From contig NZ_CP016604.1 in the NCBI RefSeq assembly GCF_009684715.1, positions 186,001 to 250,000 of the forward strand: a DNA stretch of 64,000 nucleotides, written 5' to 3'. The stretch is from Otariodibacter oris (GTDB lineage: Bacteria; Pseudomonadota; Gammaproteobacteria; Enterobacterales; Pasteurellaceae). The number at the start of each line of letters is the position of its first letter. The stretch's first letter is position 1. Of this stretch, positions 37,755-48,083 are shown piece by piece. The position numbers and the translations under genes are program-made. Under the pieces are notes generated by a model. The model did not search any database. It had not been told where the DNA came from and saw nothing but the letters and a program-made list of their open reading frames with translations.

Positions 37755-37781
37755 TATACTTAGTAGGGATAAGGGAAATTA

Positions 37782-38312
37782 TCAACTATTAAGATCAAGT
37801 CTTTTTTGTTGAATTATTTTGCGACAATTCTCTGTAACTTGTTCAAAAGATGCATTAATATCAATAAAGATCACATCTTTTTCATCATCTTGTGGGATTT
37901 CTAATGTGTCAAATTGACTCTTGAGCATATCTGTTTTCATGAAATGTCCTTTACGTTGTTTCATGCGTTCTAAAACTAAATCAAATTCGCCGTGTAAGAA
38001 GATAAAGGTAATGTTCTTGTTACCTTTGCGAATTAAATCTCGATAGTGCTTTTTAAGTGCTGAGCAGATAATAATGCCATCTTCATTTTTTTGTTCTAAG
38101 CTAAAAGCTGCATCATTAATACGCTCTAACCATGGTAATCTGTCCGCATCATCTAGTGGTATTCCATTCCCCATTTTTACGATATTTGCTCTAGGATGAA
38201 GATCGTCACCATCAATAAGTTTAATATTTAATTGATGAGAAATAGCTGTACCAATCGTTGTTTTTCCTGTACTGGATACACCCATTAAAATAAAAATATT
38301 TCCTACTGCCAT
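37782..38312 (-). CDS. gntK: Gluconokinase
   Basis: Phosphorylates D-gluconate to 6-phosphogluconate for the pentose phosphate or Entner-Doudoroff path. The 176 residues have the P-loop GVSSTGKTT, DGDDLHPRANIVKMGNGIPLDDADRLPWLERI and IICSALKKHYRDLIR, all signature stretches of the GntK family (E. coli form 175 residues). It stands alone; no gluconate permease or gnt regulator is adjacent. Confidence 0.95.
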   Translation of the reverse strand: MAVGNIFILMGVSSTGKTTIGTAISHQLNIKLIDGDDLHPRANIVKMGNGIPLDDADRLPWLERINDAAFSLEQKNEDGIIICSALKKHYRDLIRKGNKNITFIFLHGEFDLVLERMKQRKGHFMKTDMLKSQFDTLEIPQDDEKDVIFIDINASFEQVTENCRKIIQQKRLDLNS

Positions 38313-38342
38313 TATTATTTTCTCAATTCAACGTTATTTATA

Positions 38343-38382
38343 AAAAAAGAGTAAAACGCATCCTTGCACTTTACTCTTTTTT
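38343..38382 (-). terminator. Terminator of the pirin gene
   Basis: Stem AAAAAAGAGTAAA / TTTACTCTTTTTT with a 14-base loop, directly after the pirin stop on the minus strand. Confidence 0.8.
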
Positions 38383-38403
38383 CAAACTACGGTACTTATC
38401 TAA

Positions 38404-39294
38404 TTAAGCCGCATTTTCACCAAATTGACCTCTTTGATAGTCTCTCATCGCTTGGATGATTTCTTGTTCACTGTTCATTACGAACGGACCATATTGAACG
38501 ATAGGTTCTTTTAATGGGCGACCAGTCACAAGAATCAATTTAGTATCTTGGTTTTTGTCTGCTTCAACAACAATACCATCAGAATTTGCATCATTTTTTA
38601 AGATAGCCATATTTTTGATTGGTACATTTTGACCTGCAACATTTACACTTCCTTGGTATACGAAAATAAATCCATTGTGGTTTGCAGGAATTTTATGGCT
38701 AAATGTTGCGCCTGCTGGTAAGTGAATATCTAAATAGTTAGGTTCAGTAATTTCACGAGTAACCGCGCCTTGAACGCCATTAGATTCACCTGCAATCACA
38801 GTTACTTTCGTACCATTTTCCGTTTCAAATTTAGGTAAATCTGCACTTTGGAAATCTCTATACCAAGGATCTTTCATTTTATCTTTAGCAGGTAAGTTCA
38901 ACCAAAGTTGGAAACCATCCATTTCACCATCTTCTTGCTCTGGGATTTCTGAGTGAATAACACCTCTTGCAGCTGTCATCCATTGCACACCGCCATTTTG
39001 TAATAAGCCTTCGTGACCTGCACTATCTCTGTGACGCATACGACCAGTGATCATATAAGTGATCGTTTCGAATCCACGGTGTGGATGGCTTGGGAAACCA
39101 GCAATGTAATCATCAGGGTTATCACTCTTGAAGTTATCTAACATCAAATATGGATCTAAACGTTCTTGCAATTGGTGAGTTAATACACGAGTCAATTTTA
39201 CACCTGCACCATCTTGAGTTTCTACACCTGCATATAAGAATTCAATTTTACGAGGTTGAGCAACAACCACATCATTTTTTACTATATTCGTCAT
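38404..39294 (-). CDS. Pirin family protein (YhhW-like bicupin)
   Basis: A 296-residue bicupin. The frame opens with two ATGs; AGGAG is contiguous with the first, so the second (39294, MTNIVKND) is the better start. The N-terminal cupin holds the metal ligands in PSHPHRGFETITYMITGRMRHRDSAGHEG and the pirin stretch GGVQWMTAARGVIHSE; a second cupin covers ~175-270. Relatives such as E. coli YhhW have quercetinase activity in vitro; the natural role is unknown. The gene stands alone with a long AT-rich upstream region (39295-39547). Confidence 0.9.
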   Translation of the reverse strand: MTNIVKNDVVVAQPRKIEFLYAGVETQDGAGVKLTRVLTHQLQERLDPYLMLDNFKSDNPDDYIAGFPSHPHRGFETITYMITGRMRHRDSAGHEGLLQNGGVQWMTAARGVIHSEIPEQEDGEMDGFQLWLNLPAKDKMKDPWYRDFQSADLPKFETENGTKVTVIAGESNGVQGAVTREITEPNYLDIHLPAGATFSHKIPANHNGFIFVYQGSVNVAGQNVPIKNMAILKNDANSDGIVVEADKNQDTKLILVTGRPLKEPIVQYGPFVMNSEQEIIQAMRDYQRGQFGENAA

Positions 39295-39547
39295 AATCAT
39301 CTCCTAAACTTGTTAGTTTACAGTAGCGAAATACACTACCTTGCTTTTAACGTTGGCAACATTATGCACCTATATGGTGATAAATAGTATATTTTCAATA
39401 GTTAATGAAGTATTCACTAGAAAGAAATAATATAATATAATTTTTAACAATTGTTAATTTTTTAAAAAGTAATACTTCGTATAGTTTGTGACATAGATTT
39501 ATAACATAAGGTACAATAATACAAATTTTTTGAAGAGAATAATAAGT

Positions 39548-40909
39548 ATGACAACAGAAACTATTGTTGCACAAGCTACGCCGATCGGACGTGGTGGAAT
39601 CGGGATTTTACGTGTATCAGGTCCATTAGCGACAGAAGCGGCAAAAGCGGTATTAGGCAAAGTGCCAAAAGTGAGAATGGCGGATTATTTACCTTTTAAA
39701 GATGAAGATGGAACCGTTTTAGACCAAGGTATTGCCCTCTATTTTAAAGCCCCGAACTCGTTTACAGGGGAAGATGTGCTTGAACTACAAGGACACGGTG
39801 GGCAAGTTATTTTAGATATTCTACTCAACCGTATTTTAAAAATTAAAGGCATTCGTATTGCACGTGCAGGTGAATTTTCTGAACAAGCCTTTTTAAATGA
39901 TAAATTGGATTTAGCACAAGCGGAAGCGATTGCAGACTTAATTGATGCAACTTCTGAACAAGCGGCTCGCTCTGCCTTAAAATCATTACAAGGAGAGTTT
40001 TCCCATAAGGTGAATGAATTGGTTGATTCTGTGATCTACCTACGCACCTACGTTGAAGCCTCGATCGATTTCCCTGATGAAGAAATTGATTTCCTCGCAG
40101 ATGGTAAAATTGAGCGTAAATTGAATGAAATTATCGGTCAGCTTGATGGCGTAAGAAAGGAAGCGAAACAAGGCTCAATTTTGCGTGAAGGGATGAAAGT
40201 GGTAATTGCAGGTAAACCAAACGCCGGCAAATCAAGCCTACTTAATGCGTTAGCAGGGCGTGAGGCAGCAATCGTGACCGATATTGCAGGGACAACCCGT
40301 GATGTGTTGCACGAACATATTCATATTGATGGAATGCCTTTGCATATTATTGACACGGCAGGTTTGCGAGAAGCCAGTGATGAAGTGGAAAAGATCGGGA
40401 TCAAACGTGCGTGGGATGAGATCGAACAAGCGGATCACGTGTTGCTGATGATCGACAGTGCAGAATCGCAAGCCGATAATTTTCAACAAGAGTGGGCAGA
40501 TTTTTTAGCTCGACTTCCAAAAAATATTCCTGTAACCGTTATTCGCAATAAAGTGGATTTGACAGGTGAAACGGAAGGGCTAACAGAAATGCCAGAATTT
40601 AGTATGATTCGCTTATCGGCTCAAACAAAAGTCGGTGTGGATTTACTGCGTGATCATCTTAAAAAATCAATGGGCTACCAAAGCTCAACGGAGGGTGGAT
40701 TCCTTGCTCGCCGTCGCCACCTTGTTGCACTAGATACTGCCGCTGAACATTTAGCACGAGGGCATATTCAATTAACCCAATTCCATGCCGGCGAACTTTT
40801 GGCGGAAGAATTACGCCTCGTGCAAAATGCATTAAGCGAAATCACAGGGCAATTTACCTCCGACGATCTACTTGGCAATATCTTTAGCTCGTTTTGTATT
40901 GGGAAGTAA
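39548..40909 (+). CDS. mnmE: tRNA modification GTPase MnmE
   Basis: With MnmG, forms the cmnm5U34 modification at the wobble base of several tRNAs. The frame is open from TTG 39530, but ATG 39548 gives 453 residues starting [25 protein letters not shown], the family start (E. coli 454). The N-terminal folate-binding domain, helical domain and inserted G domain ([26 protein letters not shown]) are complete, and the protein ends FCIGK with the invariant Cys of CIGK. Confidence 0.97.
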   Translation: MTTETIVAQATPIGRGGIGILRVSGPLATEAAKAVLGKVPKVRMADYLPFKDEDGTVLDQGIALYFKAPNSFTGEDVLELQGHGGQVILDILLNRILKIKGIRIARAGEFSEQAFLNDKLDLAQAEAIADLIDATSEQAARSALKSLQGEFSHKVNELVDSVIYLRTYVEASIDFPDEEIDFLADGKIERKLNEIIGQLDGVRKEAKQGSILREGMKVVIAGKPNAGKSSLLNALAGREAAIVTDIAGTTRDVLHEHIHIDGMPLHIIDTAGLREASDEVEKIGIKRAWDEIEQADHVLLMIDSAESQADNFQQEWADFLARLPKNIPVTVIRNKVDLTGETEGLTEMPEFSMIRLSAQTKVGVDLLRDHLKKSMGYQSSTEGGFLARRRHLVALDTAAEHLARGHIQLTQFHAGELLAEELRLVQNALSEITGQFTSDDLLGNIFSSFCIGK

Positions 40910-40910
40910 T

Positions 40911-40919
40911 ACAAGCGGT
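40911..40919 (+). repeat. DNA uptake signal sequence core
   Basis: Exact ACAAGCGGT, two bases after the mnmE stop, followed by TAGATTGTGTGATTGATTTG. Confidence 0.7.
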
Positions 40920-41060
40920 TAGATTGTGTGATTGATTTGTAATAATTGACTAAAATATTGATAAATAGCTTGATTTACTAGATGATTTTTGAGTAATCTT
41001 TAACCTTGTTAAGCAAAGTCTTAACGTTATTTATTATATTCTATATTAGAGGGACATTTT

Positions 41061-41249
41061 ATGTATTTCGAAATATACAAAGATGCAAGAGGCGAATTTC
41101 GCTGGAGATTAAAAGCAGCAAATCATATGATCATCGCAACAGGTGGTGAAGGTTATAAAACAAAGCAATCTTGCCAAAAAGGGATTGAATCGGTTAAGAA
41201 AGTAACCGCAGATACACCAGTTAAAGACCTTTCTATTGAACAAGCCTAA
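41061..41249 (+). CDS. YegP family protein (DUF1508)
   Basis: A 62-residue protein with one DUF1508 unit: MYFEIYKDARGEFRWRLKAANHMIIATGGEGYKTKQSCQKGIESVKK. E. coli YegP has two such units; single-unit forms are common in Pasteurellaceae. GAGGGACATTTT precedes the ATG and a terminator follows, so the gene is a stand-alone unit. The function is unknown. Confidence 0.88.
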   Translation: MYFEIYKDARGEFRWRLKAANHMIIATGGEGYKTKQSCQKGIESVKKVTADTPVKDLSIEQA

Positions 41250-41270
41250 TAGCGAATAAACAATAAAGTC

Positions 41271-41302
41271 AAGCCTAGAAATATCTTCTAGGCTTATTTT
41301 TT
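41271..41302 (+). terminator. Rho-independent terminator
   Basis: Stem AAGCCTAGAA / TTCTAGGCTT, then ATTTTTTAT, following the YegP-like gene. Confidence 0.85.
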
Positions 41303-41304
41303 AT

Positions 41305-41632
41305 CTATTCTTTATCTACATGCATTTCCGTGAGTGCAAATATTTTAAAGAAAATACAGGCAACGATTAAATTATCGTATAAGCCTTGCTTTACCCATTG
41401 AACTGCACTCTCAAAGTTTGGAGCGATAACATATTTTGCATAAGCTTCATCGATTAGAAAATATGCGTATCAGGTGTTTGCTCAACCCAATCATGTAAAA
41501 TTGCTGAAGACATAATGGTTGAGGTTAGATTATTTGGATTAGGCAAATAAAATAAGGTGATACCATCAAAATCATTTCCTGCTTTTTTAGTCCCTCTACA
41601 TCGAAACTAAAATATTGAAATTCTCTTATTGG
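41305..41632 (-). pseudogene. Aminotransferase fragment (class I/II, HisC-like)
   Basis: The minus strand encodes DFDGITLFYLPNPNNLTSTI and MSSAILHDWVEQTPDTHIF in one frame, then after a one-base shift LIDEAYAKYVIAPNF, ESAVQWVKQGLYDNLIVAC and IFFKIFALTEMHVDKE before TAG. This is the central part of a PLP aminotransferase related to histidinol-phosphate aminotransferase: PNPNNPTGT is altered to PNPNNLTST, and the PLP-Lys region FSKIFAL/AGLRVGYG is altered to FFKIFALTEMHVDKE. A further shift is needed to join the upstream FSFDVEGLKK stretch. Both ends are missing; only about 105 codons of ~350 remain. Confidence 0.75.
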
Positions 41633-41696
41633 GTATTTTTTGATTAATTATTTATTTTTTAAATACAAATTAATTTTTGTTGTTGAATAATATGAT

Positions 41697-41705
41697 ACAA
41701 GCGGT
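41697..41705 (+). repeat. DNA uptake signal sequence core
   Basis: Exact ACAAGCGGT followed by GAGATTGTGACATTGATTTGCAA. The surrounding 41633-41745 is otherwise AT-rich with no gene. Confidence 0.7.
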
Positions 41706-41745
41706 GAGATTGTGACATTGATTTGCAATAGTTGATGAAGAAGAG

Positions 41746-41772
41746 CAAAGCCTAGCAATGAGCTAGGCTTTG
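41746..41772 (-). terminator. Terminator of the pentapeptide-repeat gene
   Basis: Stem CAAAGCCTAGC / GCTAGGCTTTG around AATGA, following the stop of the minus-strand gene. The stem shares AAGCCTAG with the terminator at 41271. Confidence 0.65.
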
Positions 41773-41779
41773 GATTTGA

Positions 41780-43048
41780 TTAGTTTGTCTTAGGTTTACC
41801 ATATTTCGCAATAATTTCTGGTGGTAAGCCAATGGCTTTATCGAGGTTTTTGGCTCCCGTAAAGTCAGCGGTTTCCAAAAATTTAGTATATTCTAAATCA
41901 TATTCATCTTTTTCGAACTGACTCCATCTCAGATCAGAATTTTGAAAATTAGTATTTTGTAGACTAGCCATTTTTAGATTTACACCAATAAGTGTAGATT
42001 TTTTAAAGTTAGCATTATCAAGATCAGCATATTGCAATTGAGCTCCCATTAGTAAAGCCCCTTGAAGATTAGCTTTTACAAGAGTAGCTCCAACTAAATT
42101 AATGCTTTTATAATTAAAGTTTGATTGAAATAAATCTAGCACTTTTTTATCTAGTCCTTCTAAGTGAAAATCCATACCAGCTAGTACTAAATTAGGAAAA
42201 ATTTCTGGATGTTCAAGTAAACATAATTCACCGTTGAGGTTTAGAGAAAGTAATACTCGGGTAATAGCTATACCAAGTGGTGACCGCGCATTATTTTGAA
42301 GTTTTGCTATTATTTGGCATAGATTACTTTCATCCTCTTGAAGATGAATTACTGATAATTTTTCTAATTCCTTTTGTTGTAAAGCTAACCAAGCCGAAGT
42401 TAATAAATTCAATGCAGGTTTTTTAAAGCTTTCACCATATTCACCACGATAAAATGGCAGTAAGTTATAAACCGCTGCAATTTGTAGCCCAACAGCACCA
42501 TCTTTTTTGCTGTAAGTAGGAATAGAAAGACCTCGAGGAATATCTGTATATTCTCGTGTTATTTCTATTTCCTTTTCTTGATGAGCAGTGCTAGTGCTTG
42601 GAGTTTTTTCAATAAATTTGTCTTCAATCAGGTGAGCACCACTTACCCATTCTGCCAGTTTTTGGAATTCTTTCAGGTTAGTATCTTTACGAGCATTTTC
42701 AATTTGTTGAGTGGCATTTTGATCACGAAAGTGCCAAATAGTAAAAGCAACGGGAGAGGAAACTAGAATTGAAAAAAGTGTCCAAAATCCAGTTTTATCT
42801 GTAACTGTTTTATCTCCAATAATCTGTACAATAAAGTTCAATTGTGACAGTATTATTAGCGATAGTACTCCAGATAATAAAACTTTTAACCAATTAGGGA
42901 ATTTCTTGCAATGAAAAGCAGTGCTTGAGGTTAAATCTCTCAACCAGAATTTAATACCCTTATTTTTATTAAGGATAAATGTTTTTAAAATGGATAATTC
43001 GAGCTCTATCCTATCTAGAATAGGTTTAATACAACTATTCTTTTCCAT
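41780..43048 (-). CDS. Membrane protein with C-terminal pentapeptide repeats
   Basis: A 422-residue protein. Residues ~55-75 and ~85-105 are hydrophobic helices, so it is probably anchored in the inner membrane with a short hairpin. Residues ~130-310 are a predicted helical region without a recognised domain. Residues ~315-395 contain pentapeptide-like A(D/N)Lxx repeats (LVGATLVKANLQGALLMGAQ, LQYADLDNANFKKSTLIGVN, ADFTGAKNLDKA), which fold as a right-handed quadrilateral beta-helix. The function is unknown; the family includes regulators, effector-like and signalling proteins. It has its own terminator and no functional partner nearby; the neighbours are an aminotransferase pseudogene and the capsule locus. 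Confidence 0.8.
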   Translation of the reverse strand: MEKNSCIKPILDRIELELSILKTFILNKNKGIKFWLRDLTSSTAFHCKKFPNWLKVLLSGVLSLIILSQLNFIVQIIGDKTVTDKTGFWTLFSILVSSPVAFTIWHFRDQNATQQIENARKDTNLKEFQKLAEWVSGAHLIEDKFIEKTPSTSTAHQEKEIEITREYTDIPRGLSIPTYSKKDGAVGLQIAAVYNLLPFYRGEYGESFKKPALNLLTSAWLALQQKELEKLSVIHLQEDESNLCQIIAKLQNNARSPLGIAITRVLLSLNLNGELCLLEHPEIFPNLVLAGMDFHLEGLDKKVLDLFQSNFNYKSINLVGATLVKANLQGALLMGAQLQYADLDNANFKKSTLIGVNLKMASLQNTNFQNSDLRWSQFEKDEYDLEYTKFLETADFTGAKNLDKAIGLPPEIIAKYGKPKTN

Positions 43049-43330
43049 AAAAATCCTTTATACATTAAGCGGTAAGATCCTCTCTAACTTTTGCAAAAAT
43101 TTGTAAAGTTCTCTTCTATTCATCTTTCTTATGATTTTAATAATTTATAATATGAATCTTACTTATAAGAGAACAACATAATAAAAAATTGGTGTAATAT
43201 TATGGCTATTATCATGTGGATTATGTTTATCTCGTATAGCTTTGATAAATATTATATACTGAATAGCCTTATTATTACTTGTACTTTGTAATATTCTTAT
43301 TATTTTACAATAAAAAATCTCGATTATTTT

Positions 43331-45394
43331 ATGACTGATTACGCTTTAACATTTTCTCGAGGTATAAAAAAAATACCTAATATAATCAATTTGTTACCTG
43401 AATATAAGGGAATTAAATTGAAGTCTTTTTTATCTAAAAAAGATGATGTTACAGCAATCGTTGGATGGGGACTGAGACCATCTTCTGAAAAAGCAAGAAA
43501 TTACGCTAAAAATAATAATATTCCTTATATTGCCATAGAAGATGGGTTTTTAAGATCATTGGGATTAGGTGTTGAGGGTTATCCACCTTTTTCAATAATT
43601 TGTGATGATATTGGTATTTATTATGATACAACTAAACCCTCTCGATTAGAAAAATTAATATTAGATAATACGATTGATTCTTATTTATTAAAAGAAGCAG
43701 AAAAAGCATTAATGCTTATTATTCAAAATAAATTATCCAAATATAATCAAACGTTAGATAATAATATTATAGAAAAAAAAGAAAATATATCTGCTGTACT
43801 TGTTATTGATCAGACTTATGGTGATATGGCTGTAAAATATGGTCAAGCTGATGAAAATAATTTTAATCAAATGTTAGATGCTGCAATTAAAGAGAATCCT
43901 CATTGCGAAGTTTGGGTTAAAACACATCCAGATGTGTTAAGTGGGAAGAAAAAAGGGTATTTGACGAAATTAAGTGACTATCAAAATCAAGTAAGAATTA
44001 TAACGGAAGATATCAACCCTATTACATTACTTGAACAAGTTAATAAAGTTTATTGTGTCACTTCTCAAATGGGATTTGAGGGGTTAATGTTAGGCAAAGA
44101 AGTCATCACATTTGGTATTCCTTGGTATGCAGGATGGGGAAATACTGATGATAGAAATCCTAATATTGTTGATTTAAAAGAACAAAATAGACGAGAAGAT
44201 AGATCTATTTTACAGATGTTTGCTGCAGCATATTTACAATATAGTCGATATCTTTCACCTTATTCAGGTCAAAAGGGATCGATTTTTGATGTTATTGAGT
44301 ATCTGAGCTTAGCTAAAAGTATAAGTCAAAAATTAAGCGGTAATTTATATTGTGTAGGAATGTCTTTGTGGAAAAGAGCTGTCATTAAACCTTTTTTTAA
44401 TTTTCCTAAAACTAACTTGCACTTTACTTCATCATTAAAAGCATTGCAGAAAAAAAAGGATATTCAAGACCATGCTAAATTACTTATTTGGAGTCAAGGT
44501 AGTGAAGATTTGATTAGTTTTGCAGAAAAGCAAGGCTTACCGGTCTTAAGAATGGAGGATGGATTTGTTCGTTCTGTAGGGTTAGGTTCAAATCTTGTGG
44601 TTCCAATATCCTTGGTAGTTGATGATATGGGCATTTATTTTAATGCTCAACAAGTATCTAGATTAGAAGAAATTTTGAATACAACAATATTTTCTAAGCA
44701 AGTTCTACAAATGGCTGATACGTTACGCTCCTATTTAATAGAAAAGAATATAGGGAAATATAATGTTGGAGACTCTAATTTCACACTGGATATTAATGAT
44801 AAAAGAACTATATTAGTACCAGGGCAAGTAGAAGATGATGCTTCAATTCGTTTTGGTTCACCTAGTATTAAAAAGAATCTAGATTTATTGAAGATTGTAA
44901 GAAAAAGAAATCCTGATGCTTATATTATTTATAAACCCCACCCTGACGTTGTAAGTGGCAACAGAAAAGGTAAAGTAGAATATAAAGATGCTATTAATTA
45001 TGCAGATACAGTAATAGAAACGGTTAATATTTTAGACTGTATCAATCAGGTAGATGAAGTACATACAATGACATCCTTAGCGGGCTTTGAAGCATTACTT
45101 AGAGGTAAAGAAGTCCATTGCTATGGGCTGCCATTTTACTCTAATTGGGGTTTAACGAAAGATACAATAAATCTACCAAGAAGAAATAGACAATTAACTT
45201 TATTGGAGCTGATTGCCGGTGTGATGATACATTATCCTTATTATGTTGATCCTAAAAATGGTCAACTAATAGGCGTACTACAGGCAATTGATATCTTACA
45301 AAAACAAAAAAGGATGTTGTTAACCAATGGCTTATACCGTAATTGGTTTGCTAAACAATATGGAAAGTTAAAACAGCTTATAAAGGTATTATAG
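43331..45394 (+). CDS. kpsC: Capsule polysaccharide beta-Kdo transferase KpsC/LipA
   Basis: With KpsS builds the poly-beta-Kdo linker on lyso-phosphatidylglycerol that anchors ABC-exported capsules. The 687 residues contain two related transferase modules. Module 1 has AIEDGFLRSLGLGVEG (~75), WVKTHPDVLSGKKKG and VTSQMGFEGLMLGKEVITFG; module 2 repeats these as RMEDGFVRSVGLGSN (~410), YKPHPDVVSGNRKG and MTSLAGFEALLRGKEVHCYG. Such duplication marks KpsC (GT99 plus GT107). The name LipA is used in Neisseria. kpsS follows after 7 bases. The gap before it (43049-43330) is very AT-rich, with an uptake-signal variant at 43065. Confidence 0.95.
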   Translation: MTDYALTFSRGIKKIPNIINLLPEYKGIKLKSFLSKKDDVTAIVGWGLRPSSEKARNYAKNNNIPYIAIEDGFLRSLGLGVEGYPPFSIICDDIGIYYDTTKPSRLEKLILDNTIDSYLLKEAEKALMLIIQNKLSKYNQTLDNNIIEKKENISAVLVIDQTYGDMAVKYGQADENNFNQMLDAAIKENPHCEVWVKTHPDVLSGKKKGYLTKLSDYQNQVRIITEDINPITLLEQVNKVYCVTSQMGFEGLMLGKEVITFGIPWYAGWGNTDDRNPNIVDLKEQNRREDRSILQMFAAAYLQYSRYLSPYSGQKGSIFDVIEYLSLAKSISQKLSGNLYCVGMSLWKRAVIKPFFNFPKTNLHFTSSLKALQKKKDIQDHAKLLIWSQGSEDLISFAEKQGLPVLRMEDGFVRSVGLGSNLVVPISLVVDDMGIYFNAQQVSRLEEILNTTIFSKQVLQMADTLRSYLIEKNIGKYNVGDSNFTLDINDKRTILVPGQVEDDASIRFGSPSIKKNLDLLKIVRKRNPDAYIIYKPHPDVVSGNRKGKVEYKDAINYADTVIETVNILDCINQVDEVHTMTSLAGFEALLRGKEVHCYGLPFYSNWGLTKDTINLPRRNRQLTLLELIAGVMIHYPYYVDPKNGQLIGVLQAIDILQKQKRMLLTNGLYRNWFAKQYGKLKQLIKVL

Positions 45395-45401
45395 TTAATA
45401 T

Positions 45402-46625
45402 ATGATTAGTCATAATTTAGATGAGATTGTTGAATATTCAGAACGTATTCTATTATTACAAGGACCAGTGGGTGATTTTTTTACTCAATTATCTAAATGG
45501 CTTACTGAATATAATAAACAAGTTTTTAAAATTAATTTTAATGTGGGTGATGAGTATTTTTATCCTAATAACTTAAGTAATACTTATAGTTATCATGATA
45601 AATTTGAAAATTTTAAGGATTATCTTGTTAAATTTGTTAATGATAATAAGATAGATACAATAATATGCTTTGGTGATAATCGTCCTTATCATAAAATTGC
45701 CAAATCACTGACTAAAGAACTTAATATGTTCTTTTGGGTTTTTGAAGAAGGTTATTTTCGTCCTGATTATGTGACTTTAGAAAAATTTGGAGTGAATGCT
45801 TTCTCTAAAATACCAAAAGAAAAAGCATTTTTTCAGCAATTTTATAACCTACCGCCAATTGGTGAGCCTCAAAAAGTGAAACAAGGGTTTATACCTGTTG
45901 CTAAGGTTGCGATTCAATATTATTGGAAGTGTATTAGAAATAGAGATAAATATCCTCATTATAAACACCATCGCTATTTGTCTGGTAGATATTATCTAAA
46001 ACTGTGGATGCTTTCTGCAATTCGTAGAGTATATTATTACTTTAAAGACAATTGCTTTTCTAAAAAAATTCAGCGAGGAAAATTTGGTGAGTTTTTTATT
46101 GTACCTCTTCAGGTTTATGATGATAGCCAAGTAATGGTTCATTGTGACTATAATGGCGTATCAGAATTCATTAATGAAGTATTAGCCTCTTTTAGCCGAT
46201 ATGCACCTCATGATATGAATTTAATTATTAAACATCATCCAATGGATAGAGGATTTACTGATTATGGTACGGTAATTCAGGAAAATATTAATACATATCC
46301 TAATTTAAAGGGTCGAGTATTCTATGTGCACGATCTTCCATTACCTGTTTTGTTAAGACAAGGAAAAGGAATGGTATGTATTAATAGCACAAGTGGTTTG
46401 TCTGCATTAGTCCATAATTTACCTGTAAAAGTATTGGGAAGAGCTAATTATGATTTTGATGGATTGACTTATCAAGGCACACTAAATACATTTTGGAATA
46501 ACTCACAAAGACCAGATAATGATCTTTTTTTAGCTTATAGAAATTATCACTTACATAAAACACATTTAAATGGAAATTTCTATAGTAAGGTTATCTTACG
46601 TTATCCATATAATAACGAAGTATAA
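45402..46625 (+). CDS. kpsS: Capsule polysaccharide Kdo transferase KpsS/LipB
   Basis: Adds the first beta-Kdo to lyso-phosphatidylglycerol, priming the linker later extended by KpsC. The 407 residues include RILLLQGPVGDFFTQLSKWL, WVFEEGYFRPDYVTLEKFGVN (~120) and IIKHHPMDRGFTDYG plus CINSTSGLSALVHNLPVKVLG, matching the LipB/KpsS family in size and motifs. It is coupled to kpsC and ends 13 bases before the convergent ATPase gene, with no clear terminator between them. Confidence 0.93.
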   Translation: MISHNLDEIVEYSERILLLQGPVGDFFTQLSKWLTEYNKQVFKINFNVGDEYFYPNNLSNTYSYHDKFENFKDYLVKFVNDNKIDTIICFGDNRPYHKIAKSLTKELNMFFWVFEEGYFRPDYVTLEKFGVNAFSKIPKEKAFFQQFYNLPPIGEPQKVKQGFIPVAKVAIQYYWKCIRNRDKYPHYKHHRYLSGRYYLKLWMLSAIRRVYYYFKDNCFSKKIQRGKFGEFFIVPLQVYDDSQVMVHCDYNGVSEFINEVLASFSRYAPHDMNLIIKHHPMDRGFTDYGTVIQENINTYPNLKGRVFYVHDLPLPVLLRQGKGMVCINSTSGLSALVHNLPVKVLGRANYDFDGLTYQGTLNTFWNNSQRPDNDLFLAYRNYHLHKTHLNGNFYSKVILRYPYNNEV

Positions 46626-46638
46626 ATGAGAAGATTTT

Positions 46639-47289
46639 TTATTTTTGGTTATTGTAATATGTATATGCATCATCAATAGTATCAAATTGATGCATATATC
46701 CATTATCAAGAACCATAGCGTTATCACAATATTCTTTTACTGAAGCTGGACTATGAGATACTAAAATAATAGAGCGGTCTTTGCGCTTCTCAAATAATTC
46801 ATACTTACATTTCTTTGAGAAACGCGAATCGCCTACCGCAATAACCTCATCAATCAGATAACAATCAAATTCTACAGATAGAGAGAGAGCAAAGGCTAAA
46901 CGAGCTTTCATCCCCGAAGAGTATTTTTTGATCGGTTCATACAAGTAGTCTCCTAATTCAGAGAAATCTTCAGTAAAAGATTTAACATAGTCGATATCTG
47001 CATTATATAGGCGACATATAAAACGCAAATTATCCATACCTGTCAGGCTACCTTGAAATGCGCCAGAGAAGGCTAAAGGCCAAGATATACTCATACTTCT
47101 TTCAATTCTACCAGTGGTTGGTGGCTCTACGCCGCTAATTAAGCGTATTAACGTAGATTTTCCCGCACCATTACGTCCTAAAATCCCAATTTTTTCGCCT
47201 TTATTGAGTTTAAAATTAATATCGTGTAGAACTGTTTTCCAACCATTACGTGTATGATATTTTTTACTAACATTCTGTACATTAATCAT
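46639..47289 (-). CDS. ctrD: Capsule export ABC transporter ATPase (CtrD/BexA/KpsT)
   Basis: Energises export of the lipid-linked capsule polysaccharide through the inner membrane. The 216 residues have Walker [10 protein letters not shown], a capsule-type signature [20 protein letters not shown], Walker [12 protein letters not shown] and the switch His in [14 protein letters not shown]. Length and motifs match KpsT/BexA. The start overlaps the permease end by 4 bases. Confidence 0.95.
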   Translation of the reverse strand: MINVQNVSKKYHTRNGWKTVLHDINFKLNKGEKIGILGRNGAGKSTLIRLISGVEPPTTGRIERSMSISWPLAFSGAFQGSLTGMDNLRFICRLYNADIDYVKSFTEDFSELGDYLYEPIKKYSSGMKARLAFALSLSVEFDCYLIDEVIAVGDSRFSKKCKYELFEKRKDRSIILVSHSPASVKEYCDNAMVLDNGYMHQFDTIDDAYTYYNNQK

Positions 47290-48083
47290 CTTGGTTCAAT
47301 TCCTTTACTAAAATTTCTTACCAGAATTAGCCCTACAAATAGGAGTACAATATCGCTTAGAATTAAAAAATTGACATTTTCATAGGTTATGACCGAATCT
47401 CCAAAATAACCATGACGAAACATTTCTGTTCCATTGATCATAGGAACCCATATTAGGTATTCCCTTACTTGAGGAGGTAATGAATTAACAAAGAAAAAAG
47501 CACCAGAGAGAGGCAACATCATAAAACTCATGGTACCCCAAATTTTACCAAATGGTTCAAAATAGAAGGCAATAGAGCAAATAATTAATCCTAATCCTGT
47601 AGCAAATAGAGACATCAAAAGCCAAGCTAATAACATATAAAAAATATCGTGAGGAAAGTCGATCAAGCCAGTAAGTACGAATAATGCAGAGATAATGATT
47701 TGAGCAACAGTTGCACCAGAAATTTCGAGTAAGATCCTTGCAAAAATAGTATCAAGTACGCGTACATTTCTATGGTAAAGTAAGCTAATATTTCCTGATA
47801 TTGCACCAATCGTTCTACGAGAAGCGTTTCTCCACATCATTGCTATTGGATAGCCTGTAATAATGAAGGCAATGATATTTAAAGTGGAAAATTTATCAAC
47901 TCTGAGAAATGACCAAACCATAGATACGATTAGCGTTAGCATGAGTGGTTCAACAAACAACCACAAAAAACCAATATTATTACGTCCATATCTTGTAATA
48001 ATTTCTCTCATCAATAATGCACCAATAACTCTTATTTGAATAACTAGTGACTGACGAAAGCTAGTTTGATCTCCGTACTGCAT
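47286..48083 (-). CDS. ctrC: Capsule export ABC transporter permease (CtrC/BexB/KpsM)
   Basis: Inner-membrane half of the capsule exporter. The 265 residues have six membrane segments of the ABC-2 type and the family stretches [38 protein letters not shown] and [20 protein letters not shown]. The stop overlaps the ATPase start and its ATG overlaps the CtrB stop by one base, so the four export genes form one coupled unit. Confidence 0.95.
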   Translation of the reverse strand: MQYGDQTSFRQSLVIQIRVIGALLMREIITRYGRNNIGFLWLFVEPLMLTLIVSMVWSFLRVDKFSTLNIIAFIITGYPIAMMWRNASRRTIGAISGNISLLYHRNVRVLDTIFARILLEISGATVAQIIISALFVLTGLIDFPHDIFYMLLAWLLMSLFATGLGLIICSIAFYFEPFGKIWGTMSFMMLPLSGAFFFVNSLPPQVREYLIWVPMINGTEMFRHGYFGDSVITYENVNFLILSDIVLLFVGLILVRNFSKGIEPR

